DNA of 61,766 nucleotides, taken from positions 1 to 61,766 of the forward strand of contig PLRJ01000049.1 in assembly GCA_003163855.1 (NCBI GenBank), given 5' to 3'. Made by a program: the position numbers and the translations under genes. The notes below the pieces were generated by a model. It did not search any database and was not told the origin of the DNA. It worked only from the letters and a program-made list of their open reading frames with translations. Shown piece after piece: positions 5,548-14,482 of this stretch (within the stretch, counting starts at the first letter, position 1; every line of letters begins with the position of its first letter). This DNA comes from Bryobacterales bacterium. GTDB lineage: Bacteria; Acidobacteriota; Terriglobia; Bryobacterales; Bryobacteraceae.

Positions 5548-8088
5548 AACGTTCTCATCACATCCCACACCCACGACTTGCCGCCTTTCGGCTTTCAAGA
5601 TGGTTGCAGCGGACTTTATAATTCTCGTTTCCGTCGAATTAGTGGGCCGGGAAGCGAGGAGCTAGCTACCCGTAATTCTGTTTCTAACAGAAAACATAAT
5701 CTTTGTCTAGAACATTTCTCATCTAAACTGTTCTTTCTTCTGGTGTTTGCCCTTTTTTCTCCATCCCTTCGTGCCCAGCTCACTTCCAATCCATTAAAGG
5801 CCGATCTCCCGCCCGAGGACGAAATCTGGTACGGCGCCCTTACTCAGGACAATCAAAGCGAGTGGAAATATCTGAAAGGCAGCGCCAAAGTGCAGACTGC
5901 CGAGATGGTGATAACTGCCGACGAGATCGACTTTAATTCAGACAACGATTGGGCCTATGCTCGCGGCCACGTGCGCATGCAGCATTTCGCAACAGGCGAC
6001 ATCATCAATGCCGACCACGCCGAATACAACATCCGAACGGAAGAAGGCAAGTTCTATCTGATTAACGGAACGGCTCCGGCGAAAATCATGACCGGCGTTG
6101 GCGCACTTACCACCACCAATCCGTTCTACTTCCAGGCCGCATGGGCCGATCGCATCAAGAACCGCTATGTTTTGCACAAGGGCTTTGTCACCGACTGCAA
6201 AATGCCGCGCCCCTGGTGGGTCTTTGAATCTCCTCAGTTCGATATTTTGCCGGGAGATCACGCCATAGCCCGCCACGCTGTTTTCCGGCTCCATCGGATT
6301 CCCATCTTGTACCTGCCCTATTTTTATCGCCCGCTCGGTCGGAACCCTCGTCAAAGCGGCTTCCTGACCCCAAATATCGGACACAGCACTATTCGCGGCT
6401 ACATGGTGGGTGGCGGCTACTACTGGGCGATCAATCGCAGCTACGATGCCGATTACGTCCTGCAGGACTTCACCCTGCGCGGCCCGGCCCATACTCTCGA
6501 TTTTCGCGGCAAACCTAATTCCGTCACCGATTTCAACTTCAATTTCTACGCCGTCCAGGACAAAGGCATTCCCCAGTCTGATGGCTCTGTCGTGAAACAG
6601 GGTGGCGAGCAGTTCGAACTTACGGCCAAAACGCAGATCTTGGGCTTCACCGGCCGTCTCGATTACAACTATTTAAGTTCCTACCTTTTCCGCGAGGCTT
6701 TCGCCAACTCCTACAACAGCGCGCTCTCCTCTGAAGTTATTTCCATCGGCTTTCTCCAGCGCCATTTCCACGGCGACGACCTCGCGCTCAACATCATCTT
6801 TGAGCGTAACCAATTGTTCGAGACGGCTGAGCCTCTTAATAAGCCCCAAAATGACGTCAGCATCCAAAAACTCCCCTATGTGGATTTTGCGAGCAAGGAT
6901 CTGCAGGTGCCGGCCAAATTTCCTCTTTGGTTTTCTTTCGGCAGCACCGCCGGACTGCTGCAGCGGAAGGAATCCGACTACCTGAGTACCGGTCAAATCG
7001 ACACCTTTAACACCGGCATCATGCCGCGCGTGGACCTGGAGCCGCGCGTTTCTACCGCCTTCAACTTTGCCGGCTTTTCGCTTGATCCCAGCTTTACGTT
7101 TGGCCTAACCGATTACGGGAAAAACTATACCTCCAACAGCACCACGTACGTCATCCCCACTTCCTGCGGCGGTTATCCAAATTGTTCCCCGGCGGCGAGC
7201 TCCTACAACGTTTCCATCCAGGCTGCGAATCTTCTACGCAAGGATGCCAACTTCACGCTTGATTTCCACGCCCCCTCCATCGAGCGAATATTTACGCCGC
7301 CCGCCTGGATGCACCTGGGAACGAAAGTGAAGCATGTAGTCGAAGTAGGGGCCACCTACCAGTACGTCACCGGTATCAATAATTTCGCGCGGATTATCCA
7401 CTTCGACGAGACAGACATCCTGGCGAACACCAACCAGTTGACCATCGACCTGACAAACCGCTTCTACAAGAAGAACAAGAATGGAAAAGTGACCGAGTTC
7501 CTGAAATGGCATCTTTCACAAGCCCATTATTTCGATCCCACCTTTGGCGGTTCCGTCATTGCGGGCGAACGCAATGTCAATCTGGAGGCGCTGGAACTTC
7601 TGCCTTACACCTTCTTGCAGGGGCCTCGCAGTTATTCACCCGTCGTTTCAGCGCTCACAGTGAATCCCTACGATTTTCTCTCTTTTGAGTACCAGACCGC
7701 CTACGATGCCGTCCTCCATCGCTTCATCTATCACAACGTGTCGTCCACCTTCAACTACCACAAATTTGGCGTACATGTGAACGACACCGCTATCACAACC
7801 AACACACTGCTGGTGCCGCAGGCGAACCAGATAACCTTCGGTGTCAATTACGGCACAAGTCTCAGGCGCGGCTGGAATCTGGGAGGCTCCGTTACCTACG
7901 ACCTGCTTCTTCAGCGTGTGCTTTATGACTTGATACAGGGAACTTACAATACCGATTGTTGCGGTTTTAGCGTTCAACTGCGCCGCTTTAATTTCGGCAT
8001 CCGCGACGAAAACCAGTATCTCTTCTCATTCTCGGTCGCCAATCTCGGAACCTTCGGAAGTATGCAGAAGCAGGACCGAATCTTCTGA
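5533..8088 (+). CDS. lptD: LPS-assembly protein LptD (OstA-like outer-membrane protein)
   Basis: About 851 aa from the only in-frame ATG. An N-terminal periplasmic LptA/OstA-type jellyroll spans residues about 95-210 (VITADEIDFNSDNDWAYARGH, AEYNIRTEEG), followed by a long beta-barrel domain with alternating aromatic strands to the C-terminus. LptD inserts lipopolysaccharide into the outer leaflet with LptE. A convincing signal peptide (KLFFLLVFALFSPSLRAQ) occurs only at residue about 63, so either the true start is a non-ATG codon downstream or the 5' end contains an error. The ATG at 5533 would overlap the divergent RDD gene. The gene stands alone; no other lpt gene is nearby. Annotation of the product is firm, the start is not. 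Confidence 0.88.
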   Translation: MRTSHNVLITSHTHDLPPFGFQDGCSGLYNSRFRRISGPGSEELATRNSVSNRKHNLCLEHFSSKLFFLLVFALFSPSLRAQLTSNPLKADLPPEDEIWYGALTQDNQSEWKYLKGSAKVQTAEMVITADEIDFNSDNDWAYARGHVRMQHFATGDIINADHAEYNIRTEEGKFYLINGTAPAKIMTGVGALTTTNPFYFQAAWADRIKNRYVLHKGFVTDCKMPRPWWVFESPQFDILPGDHAIARHAVFRLHRIPILYLPYFYRPLGRNPRQSGFLTPNIGHSTIRGYMVGGGYYWAINRSYDADYVLQDFTLRGPAHTLDFRGKPNSVTDFNFNFYAVQDKGIPQSDGSVVKQGGEQFELTAKTQILGFTGRLDYNYLSSYLFREAFANSYNSALSSEVISIGFLQRHFHGDDLALNIIFERNQLFETAEPLNKPQNDVSIQKLPYVDFASKDLQVPAKFPLWFSFGSTAGLLQRKESDYLSTGQIDTFNTGIMPRVDLEPRVSTAFNFAGFSLDPSFTFGLTDYGKNYTSNSTTYVIPTSCGGYPNCSPAASSYNVSIQAANLLRKDANFTLDFHAPSIERIFTPPAWMHLGTKVKHVVEVGATYQYVTGINNFARIIHFDETDILANTNQLTIDLTNRFYKKNKNGKVTEFLKWHLSQAHYFDPTFGGSVIAGERNVNLEALELLPYTFLQGPRSYSPVVSALTVNPYDFLSFEYQTAYDAVLHRFIYHNVSSTFNYHKFGVHVNDTAITTNTLLVPQANQITFGVNYGTSLRRGWNLGGSVTYDLLLQRVLYDLIQGTYNTDCCGFSVQLRRFNFGIRDENQYLFSFSVANLGTFGSMQKQDRIF

Positions 8089-8201
8089 GGCAACTGCGCT
8101 TGCGGCCTCATGGGGCAATCTTTTGAGTCCAAGCTGCCTTGTTCTTCACAAGCCTCCGCTCCGGCCCTTGCTGCTGCAGTTTTGACGCGTTCCAAAAATC
8201 G

Positions 8202-9443
8202 CTACACCGTCAGGACTGGCGCCACTACCCGCTTGCTCAATTTGGAAGCCGCGGTCAACACCAATCCTCCAAGCACGTACACACCCGCCGTGCATCCCAG
8301 GGAAGCGCCAAGGCCGATACGCTGGGCTAAGAACCCAATCACCACCGGCGCCACTCCGCCACCTCCCAGCCAGCCCACCATATTCATGACTCCGGCACCA
8401 GTGCCGCGCGACTCGGCGGGAATGACATCAAACAACGACGCAAAAATATTCGCGTCGTAAATGCCCTTAAAAAGCCCCCAAATGACAAGCGTTCCGGCCA
8501 GCACCGTCATCGAATGCGTGCGGCTGCAGAGCAACACAAACGGCGCGCCGCAAAACAAAGCGCCGGCCTGAACCGCGATGCGGCCGCCTGGGTAGAGCAC
8601 TTGCAGCTTGTCGGCCAGCCAGCCTCCTAAAGGCGAACCGCACATGCTGGCGAACTGCACAAAGATGGTCGCCGAAAGCCCGGCCACGGCCACGCTCATG
8701 CCGAATCGGTCGTATAAAAACTTGGGCATCCAGGAAAGCAGGACCATCGCTACAAAATTCGCGCAGCAGAAACCGGCTAGCAGCAGCAAAGCGGCTGGCG
8801 TCTTGGCGAGCAATTTGAAAAACGCTGTTAAGGGAATGCCTCCTGGCTTAGCCCCCGCGTGCGTCGACGAGCGCCGCGGTTCGCGCAGCAGTTTCAGCAG
8901 CAGAAAACCCAGCAGCAGGCCGAATCCTCCGAAAAACAGGAACGACCAGCGCCAGCCGAAGTGCTCGCCTATTAAACCGGCGAAGAAGGCTCCGGTCACC
9001 GTGCCGACATAGACGCTGGTCTGATGCAGGCCCATGGCTCTCGATCTGGTTTCCGGCCCATGATAATCGCTGAGCATCGACATCGAAGCCGGATAGTAGA
9101 GGCTTTCACCGACACCTTCCGCCGCAGTAAAGGTAAGCAACTGGCCAAAGTTGCGCGCGAAGGTGGTGCAGGCGGCAATGAAACTCCAGGCGTAGAGGCC
9201 GCCCAACACGGCCTTCTTGCGCTCCATACGGTCCACCAGACTGCCGGAAAGCGGCGCCAGCAAACCATACATCCACGCGAATGATGAGCCAAGGAGACCG
9301 AGTTGGACTGTTGACAGATGCATCTCCTTTTCAAGCAGTGGGAACAGTGCAAAAAGGGCGGATCGGTCCGCGTAGTTGAAGAACGAGACAGACCATAGCA
9401 TGGCGACTACCCGCCACTTATATTCGCTGAGAGCCTTCAGCAC
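8202..9443 (-). CDS. MFS transporter (anion:cation symporter-like)
   Basis: 413 aa with twelve predicted hydrophobic helices. The MFS signature between helices 2 and 3 is visible as GSLVDRMERKKAV, and the N-terminal SFFNYADRSALFALFP resembles hexuronate/aldonate carriers of the ACS family and spinster-like proteins. It is the last gene of the seven-gene operon headed by the DapA-like aldolase; only 3 bp separate it from the HpaI-type aldolase gene. In this context it probably imports the monomer (an acidic sugar) across the inner membrane after periplasmic hydrolysis. Substrate is inferred from context only. Confidence 0.85.
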   Translation of the reverse strand: MLKALSEYKWRVVAMLWSVSFFNYADRSALFALFPLLEKEMHLSTVQLGLLGSSFAWMYGLLAPLSGSLVDRMERKKAVLGGLYAWSFIAACTTFARNFGQLLTFTAAEGVGESLYYPASMSMLSDYHGPETRSRAMGLHQTSVYVGTVTGAFFAGLIGEHFGWRWSFLFFGGFGLLLGFLLLKLLREPRRSSTHAGAKPGGIPLTAFFKLLAKTPAALLLLAGFCCANFVAMVLLSWMPKFLYDRFGMSVAVAGLSATIFVQFASMCGSPLGGWLADKLQVLYPGGRIAVQAGALFCGAPFVLLCSRTHSMTVLAGTLVIWGLFKGIYDANIFASLFDVIPAESRGTGAGVMNMVGWLGGGGVAPVVIGFLAQRIGLGASLGCTAGVYVLGGLVLTAASKLSKRVVAPVLTV

Positions 9444-9446
9444 AGC

Positions 9447-10253
9447 CTAGTACATGGGCCTGGGGCCCACCGGGGGACGCCAGCGACTCAGCGGTGTCAG
9501 ATATTGTTCGGCTCCCTTGACCAGAAAATTGAGGTCGGTTTGCGCCTGAAAGAAGTTGAAGCCTTGGCCTACAAACTGGTCATACTGAGACGGGTCTACC
9601 AAGGGACGGCCAACCGCCTTCCCAGCCCGCTTGGCAGCCTTGACGATTTTGGCGATGGCTTCGTCGAGCGCAGGCTCGTCTTGCTTGCCGCGCAATCCCA
9701 GCGAAAATGAAAGATCGCTGGTGCCGATGAAGAGCACGTCAATGCCCGGAGTGGCCGCAATCGCATCGATATTTTCAACCGCCGAAACCTCTTCAATGTT
9801 GGTGATAACCATAATGTTGCGGTCGGCGAAATCATAATAGCCGCCGGGAGCGGGCCAGCGAAACGTGGCCAGTCCTGCGCCTGAACCGCGCAATCCTACC
9901 GGCGGATATTTGCAGGCGTCGGCTGCCCGTTTGGCTGTCTCCGCGCTGTTCACGAACGGAAAAACTACGCCCAGCGCGCCCATATCCATCACGCGTTTGG
10001 CCGTCCACAACTCATTCACTGGGACCCGGATGAATGGCATGGTTTTCGTGCCGCGTGTTGCCAGAATGATGTTGCGGGCGGTCTCCAGCGTGATCGGGGA
10101 ATGCTCCATTTCAATCCACAGGAAATCAAAGCCCATTTCGGCAATCTGGGCTGCAATCTCAATGCTGGTGGTGGTGATGGTTGCGCCGATAACCGCCTTG
10201 CCTTCTCGCAGCGAGCGCATCACCGGATTTTCCCAAGTTATTGGTTCATTCAT
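9447..10253 (-). CDS. HpcH/HpaI-family class II aldolase
   Basis: 268 aa from ATG 10253, which overlaps the upstream hydrolase stop as ATGA, a sign of translational coupling; an ATG 15 bp further up is the alternative. Family motifs are clear: FLWIEMEHSPIT (metal-ligand and catalytic region), GARGI-type segment replaced by GALGVVFPFVNSAE, the CKYPPVGLRGSG loop, and IDVLFIGTSDLSFSLG. HpaI enzymes cleave 4-hydroxy-2-oxo acids to pyruvate plus an aldehyde using a divalent metal. The neighbourhood, with a DapA-like and an RraA-like aldolase, suggests cleavage of a 2-keto-3-deoxy sugar acid. Exact substrate cannot be read from sequence. Confidence 0.88.
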   Translation of the reverse strand: MNEPITWENPVMRSLREGKAVIGATITTTSIEIAAQIAEMGFDFLWIEMEHSPITLETARNIILATRGTKTMPFIRVPVNELWTAKRVMDMGALGVVFPFVNSAETAKRAADACKYPPVGLRGSGAGLATFRWPAPGGYYDFADRNIMVITNIEEVSAVENIDAIAATPGIDVLFIGTSDLSFSLGLRGKQDEPALDEAIAKIVKAAKRAGKAVGRPLVDPSQYDQFVGQGFNFFQAQTDLNFLVKGAEQYLTPLSRWRPPVGPRPMY

Positions 10254-12694
10254 TTCCTGATAATCCATACTTCTGACACCTGGCACCCGCGGCCATTTCC
10301 GCCTAAACCCGGTTCGCGAGTCCAGGCGAGGTCCAACTGTCCGGCGCGAATCGCCTCTGCAGGAATAGCAAACTCCAGCGGCTGCACGGGAAATGGCTTG
10401 GCCATCAGTGGATGAATCTCGTACTTCTCATTTGCCACCAGCTTGATCTTAATGCGGCGGGCATCGCTGGGATAAACCACGCGAATTTTATAGTGCGCCG
10501 CGGTATCCAGATCCTTATACTGCATTTTCAAAGGCTCGTCGAACAGAGACTCCGCCCAACACTTCCAGGCGATGGGGCCTTGGGCGCCTAATCGATCGGG
10601 ATAGCCGAAGCCGGTGAGTGCCGATTTCCGAAATTCAGGGTCCAAGACCGCGCCGGGCCCTGGAATCAGGTGCGGCCGGTTGGAAGGATTACCCAATTCA
10701 TCGTAAAACCCGCCAGGGCCGGGATCGGTACGGGCCAGCAACTGCTTGACGGCCGCAACCTGCTGATTGGCGGAAAGTTTTCTTATATCTGCCAATTGAC
10801 CTCGCAACCATGGAATATCTGTCACTGGATAATCCAGCGTCTCGAGGTTAGTGCCTCGCACCACCGCCTCACCTTGATAGCGGTCCACTGCGAGTTGCAT
10901 CTGAATACTCTGAAACAGGGCTTCTGCGAGTTCATGCACGCGCATTCGGAGGTAATTCGTTGCGCCGCCACTAAGAATGCCTTCGGCCTGCTCCAAAATA
11001 ATCCCAGGATCAAGCCCATTCGGAGGTGTAGGGCTGGGCTGCGCCCCGATTTCCAGCGGCTCCGGCGTCCAGCCAATTTCATGGAACTGACCCAACACGT
11101 CTCGAGCCTTTTGCAGGCGGGCGGATTCCTCCAGCAGGCGGCTGCGCACATACGCGTCGTAGTAGGCGCGATAAAGCGCCTGTTGGAAGCGCCAGTTCTG
11201 CAGCAGAAAGGGTGTGGCCGCACGTTCCAGGTCCTGAAACTGTGAGAGCGTCACAGTGATGCCATCGTTGTCGGCCGCCGGACCGTGCCAGTTCGTTTCC
11301 AAGCTCTGCAGGCCGTGCGCGAATCCTTCAGCGAATTGGTGACCCACGAAATAATGGGCGAAATCTCGCAGCGCATCCATCACTCGCATGCCGGGATCCC
11401 AGCCCAGCGAGCTCCAAACGAACTTATTGACATCATCGTTGCAGCCTTCTGAATAAGTAAGAAAGCCGATTGTCATGGGTGAGGCGCGGCGCATAATGTT
11501 TGCCTCACCTTCTGGCCTCGGATTGATGCACTCGCGTCCTTCTGTCAGAGCGAATGCCACGTCCCACTCCGGCACCGGATATTGGCAGGAAGTGCTATGA
11601 GTGATGTCGGGATAGAAACGGATTGGGTAGTGTTTGGGCAGCCGTTCGCGCAGTTGCGGCAGAGGTACGCGGTTCTGCGGACCGAAGACGATGCCATCCA
11701 GCCAGGTGGCGGTGTGTGGCTGGTCCACAATGCTGAAGAAATCTTTCATCATTTCTTCGTTGAAGCTTTGAGGCGACATCCACATCTGCGCTTTGGGATG
11801 GTATTGCTTGAGGACCGCTTTCTGCTTTTCAAGAAAAGCGAGCATGGGTTTGGGAGGCGTGTGTCCGGGGTCGCCCCCAGGAACAAATATGGCATCAAGG
11901 CGGGGCAGAATCTGGTAAATATGAGCCCATTCTTTTAACGCGGATTCGACCGTCGCAGGATCTCCGTAATCGGGGTCCATGGCCGGATACCAAACCCATA
12001 CATCCATGTCGTAGTTGTCGGCAATGCGCGACATCTCGATCATCATGAGTTCCGGATTCAGTGGGAAATGCGGACTATCGGGAAGATCGTCCGAACGAGG
12101 CGGCATCAGTTCGATCGCGTTGGTTCCGAACATAGCCAAATCGCGGATGTATTGGTCCCAGGTAGCCACGTTCCAGGCATCATAGGCATTGGTCTTTGGA
12201 CGGTACCCGAGTTGATGACCGCGTAGTGGATATTTCGGCGAACTCGACAGATTGCCGCGGCTGGCATCCAGCATGGCGCTTTCGCGGCCGAAGGCAATGT
12301 TTTGCAGCAGTTTTCCGACGCCATAGAACAGGCCGCGCTCATCGGCACCGATAATGGTGACTGATTTGCCCGAAGTTTGGATAACGAAACCTTCGGCAGA
12401 CAGATGCGCGGCTTGTGCGAGAGCGGCCGCGGCCGGTTCTCCCAGGGCCTTACCCGATGCGCGTGTTCCAAGATAAATCGTGGCTTCGGTGGAGGCGGCG
12501 TGCTGCCAGCGGAGCTGACTGCGCTTTTCTGCCTCTTCCGCCAGAACTTGCGCCGCCTTCTTCTCCCGCGCAGTGGCACTCGGCGCCGTCACGATGGAGC
12601 AGGACTTAAGATTCAGCATGGCGCCCTGCCCCATCATCCAGCGCGAAAGAGCCAGCGTGGCGCTGCTATTTTTCAGGAATTGTCGTCTGTTCAT
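10250..12694 (-). CDS. Secreted glycoside hydrolase with GH20/GH67-type N-terminal domain
   Basis: 814 aa from ATG 12694. MNRRQFLKNSSATLALS is a Tat-like export signal. Residues about 30-150 form the zincin-like beta/alpha fold that precedes GH20 and GH67 catalytic domains (GFVIQTSGKSVTIIGADERG, LFYGVGKLLQNI). The following TIM-barrel-like part begins PLRGHQLGYRPKTNAYDAW and contains ELMPPRSDD and DNYDMDVWVWYPAMDPDYG, resembling uncharacterised alpha-glucuronidase-like proteins. The C-terminal 150 residues include a helical region and a beta-rich domain. It probably removes uronic acid or amino sugar residues in the periplasm or outside. It sits between the RraA-like and HpaI-like aldolase genes with 4-bp and ATGA spacing. 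Confidence 0.72.
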   Translation of the reverse strand: MNRRQFLKNSSATLALSRWMMGQGAMLNLKSCSIVTAPSATAREKKAAQVLAEEAEKRSQLRWQHAASTEATIYLGTRASGKALGEPAAAALAQAAHLSAEGFVIQTSGKSVTIIGADERGLFYGVGKLLQNIAFGRESAMLDASRGNLSSSPKYPLRGHQLGYRPKTNAYDAWNVATWDQYIRDLAMFGTNAIELMPPRSDDLPDSPHFPLNPELMMIEMSRIADNYDMDVWVWYPAMDPDYGDPATVESALKEWAHIYQILPRLDAIFVPGGDPGHTPPKPMLAFLEKQKAVLKQYHPKAQMWMSPQSFNEEMMKDFFSIVDQPHTATWLDGIVFGPQNRVPLPQLRERLPKHYPIRFYPDITHSTSCQYPVPEWDVAFALTEGRECINPRPEGEANIMRRASPMTIGFLTYSEGCNDDVNKFVWSSLGWDPGMRVMDALRDFAHYFVGHQFAEGFAHGLQSLETNWHGPAADNDGITVTLSQFQDLERAATPFLLQNWRFQQALYRAYYDAYVRSRLLEESARLQKARDVLGQFHEIGWTPEPLEIGAQPSPTPPNGLDPGIILEQAEGILSGGATNYLRMRVHELAEALFQSIQMQLAVDRYQGEAVVRGTNLETLDYPVTDIPWLRGQLADIRKLSANQQVAAVKQLLARTDPGPGGFYDELGNPSNRPHLIPGPGAVLDPEFRKSALTGFGYPDRLGAQGPIAWKCWAESLFDEPLKMQYKDLDTAAHYKIRVVYPSDARRIKIKLVANEKYEIHPLMAKPFPVQPLEFAIPAEAIRAGQLDLAWTREPGLGGNGRGCQVSEVWIIRK

Positions 12695-12698
12695 GGAC

Positions 12699-13370
12699 TT
12701 AATGTAAGAACCGGTCAATAAGCAGAGAACTGGTGAACTTAGGCTGTCGCACGAAATCGAGCAAGGCTTTTTCTCCCTGCAGAACCCGGCCCACCGCATC
12801 CGGCAGCATTTCTCGTTTCTGTTCCGGGATGCTGATGATGCCGTTCTCATCGCCGTGCAGAAGGTCGCCCGGCTTCACTGTCATACCGTGAATCTCTACC
12901 GGTATGTTTGAGCGCACAATCCGAAAGTGCGCATGGCTGGAGACCGAGCCTCGGGCGAAATAGTGGAATCCGAGTTGGCGGACAGCGGAAAGATCTCGCA
13001 CTGCGCAGTTACTCACTAAGCCGATTGCGCCTAGAGTGGAGAAGATCGTACACATCACTTCGCCACTGTGCGCGGCGCGGCCGTGGTCGCTTCCGATATC
13101 CTGCATTACCACAACGGCGGGTTTTGGAGAAGCTTCCACCGCAGCGAACAGATCGACAAATTCTTTCTCCAGCAGCGGATTGACATTGCTGACGGTCTCC
13201 ACCTGCGCGGTAACGGCGTAGCCGCACATAACTCCGAGTTCAGGAAAGAGACAGCGGATATCCACAGAAGGAAAGCCTTCGCTGCGCGTGCGGATTTGCA
13301 GCGTCTCGATCGCATTCGACACGGTGGGCGAATCCACTGTCTTTAAAAACGTCAGCAGATCTTCATTCAC
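12699..13370 (-). CDS. RraA-family aldolase-like protein
   Basis: 223 aa from GTG 13370, whose GTGA overlaps the stop of the upstream gene, with GGAGG about ten bases before it; a TTG at 13388 is the alternative. The RraA fold is recognisable: SPTVSNAIE at the N-terminus, VVVMQDIGSDHGRAAHSGEVM, GLVSNCAVRDLSAV and the C-terminal DLLHGDENGIISIP. RraA-like proteins include 4-hydroxy-4-methyl-2-oxoglutarate/oxaloacetate aldolases that bind Mg through the RD motif (here CAVRDLS), as well as the RNase E inhibitor. In a catabolic operon with two other aldolases the enzymatic role is more likely. Former label of menG is not appropriate. Confidence 0.85.
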   Translation of the reverse strand: MNEDLLTFLKTVDSPTVSNAIETLQIRTRSEGFPSVDIRCLFPELGVMCGYAVTAQVETVSNVNPLLEKEFVDLFAAVEASPKPAVVVMQDIGSDHGRAAHSGEVMCTIFSTLGAIGLVSNCAVRDLSAVRQLGFHYFARGSVSSHAHFRIVRSNIPVEIHGMTVKPGDLLHGDENGIISIPEQKREMLPDAVGRVLQGEKALLDFVRQPKFTSSLLIDRFLH

Positions 13371-14476
13371 TTGGAAGGCGCCTCCCAAATCGTTGCGCCA
13401 ATAAAACGTTCGGTGTCTTTATGGTCATTGAAGTAGTAAACAGTCACCAGTTTTCCATCCGGTCGCTGCACGGTTCTGGTGTAGCCCAGATCCCACGTGC
13501 CGCCTCCGGAGCGCAAAGCGATTTCGTCAGTCCACGTTTTGCCCTCGTCGCTGCTGAGACGCGCGCGAATTCCGTACGGCTCCGACCGGAATCCGTATGT
13601 GATGGCCAGTCTTCCGTCCTTGAGTCTGATCAGGAAAGGCGGATTCCCATTATGTGCTCCAGTATTGGAAACCGGGCGGCTGACCAAGCTCCAATGCATG
13701 CCGTCGTCATCCGATCGATAAAGTTCAATCCAGCTCGTGTGACGGATGGCCGTTAGAATGACGTTCGGAGATAGGCGTACCGAAGACGGCATCAAAGCTT
13801 TGTCAGCCTCGGGCGGCTCCGGACCGACAAACGAGAGCATCTTCCATGTCTTGGCGCCATCGGTCGTCCTGACGCAGATCACTCTGCCTTCTTTACCGTT
13901 CGATTTCGCGGCGGTCAGCAGCAGCGTCATGTCATGCGGCCCGTTGATTAAGTAATCGGAACGAGCCGCGATTCCCTTCTGACCGAAGTTGGGCAAGCGG
14001 AAAGGTCCTTGCCAAGTCTTGCCGCGGTCATAAGAATAGTAGAAGCGAGACGGACCGATATCCACGTCTTCCATGCGCGCAGTGAACGCAAAGTTAGGGT
14101 TGCGAAAGTTGATGTCGCCGGGGCACTCCACCGGTTGCTTGCCGCCGCGTTCGGCTGGCACATTGGCGATTTTCACTCCGTCGGGAGCGCGCAGGCTTAA
14201 AGGATGTTCGATGTGCCATGTTTCGCCGCCATCGGTACTGCGGGCCAGCAGGTGTTCGGCCGGTTGATCCCAGTTAATGGAGTGGCGCGTCTCGCTAAAC
14301 TTAAATAGGCCGGATTCAAAACCCACCAGGATTTCGTTACCCCAAATCCAGATGCCGTGATTGGCCGGCCAGCCGGCGTATCGTCCCGCCTGCTTATACA
14401 CCGTCACCTGTTTAATCACCTGCGCAGGAGCTAACGTAACCATCACCAGCAACGCGGCTGCGGCTTGGAAATTCAT
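13367..14476 (-). CDS. Exported BNR-repeat sialidase-like protein
   Basis: 369 aa with a short signal peptide (MNFQAAAALLVMVTLAPAQ). At least four Asp-box motifs are visible: STDGGETWH, SYDRGKTWQ, TTDGAKTWK, SDDDGMHWS and SSDEGKTWT, marking a six-bladed sialidase-type propeller. Sialidases need an arginine triad and a Tyr/Glu pair; I could not assign all of them, so another glycosidase or lyase activity is possible. It is 6 bp downstream of the TonB receptor gene and overlaps the RraA-like gene. It probably processes a complex glycan at the cell surface or in the periplasm before uptake of the product. Confidence 0.78.
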   Translation of the reverse strand: MNFQAAAALLVMVTLAPAQVIKQVTVYKQAGRYAGWPANHGIWIWGNEILVGFESGLFKFSETRHSINWDQPAEHLLARSTDGGETWHIEHPLSLRAPDGVKIANVPAERGGKQPVECPGDINFRNPNFAFTARMEDVDIGPSRFYYSYDRGKTWQGPFRLPNFGQKGIAARSDYLINGPHDMTLLLTAAKSNGKEGRVICVRTTDGAKTWKMLSFVGPEPPEADKALMPSSVRLSPNVILTAIRHTSWIELYRSDDDGMHWSLVSRPVSNTGAHNGNPPFLIRLKDGRLAITYGFRSEPYGIRARLSSDEGKTWTDEIALRSGGGTWDLGYTRTVQRPDGKLVTVYYFNDHKDTERFIGATIWEAPSK

Positions 14477-14482
14477 GATGGT

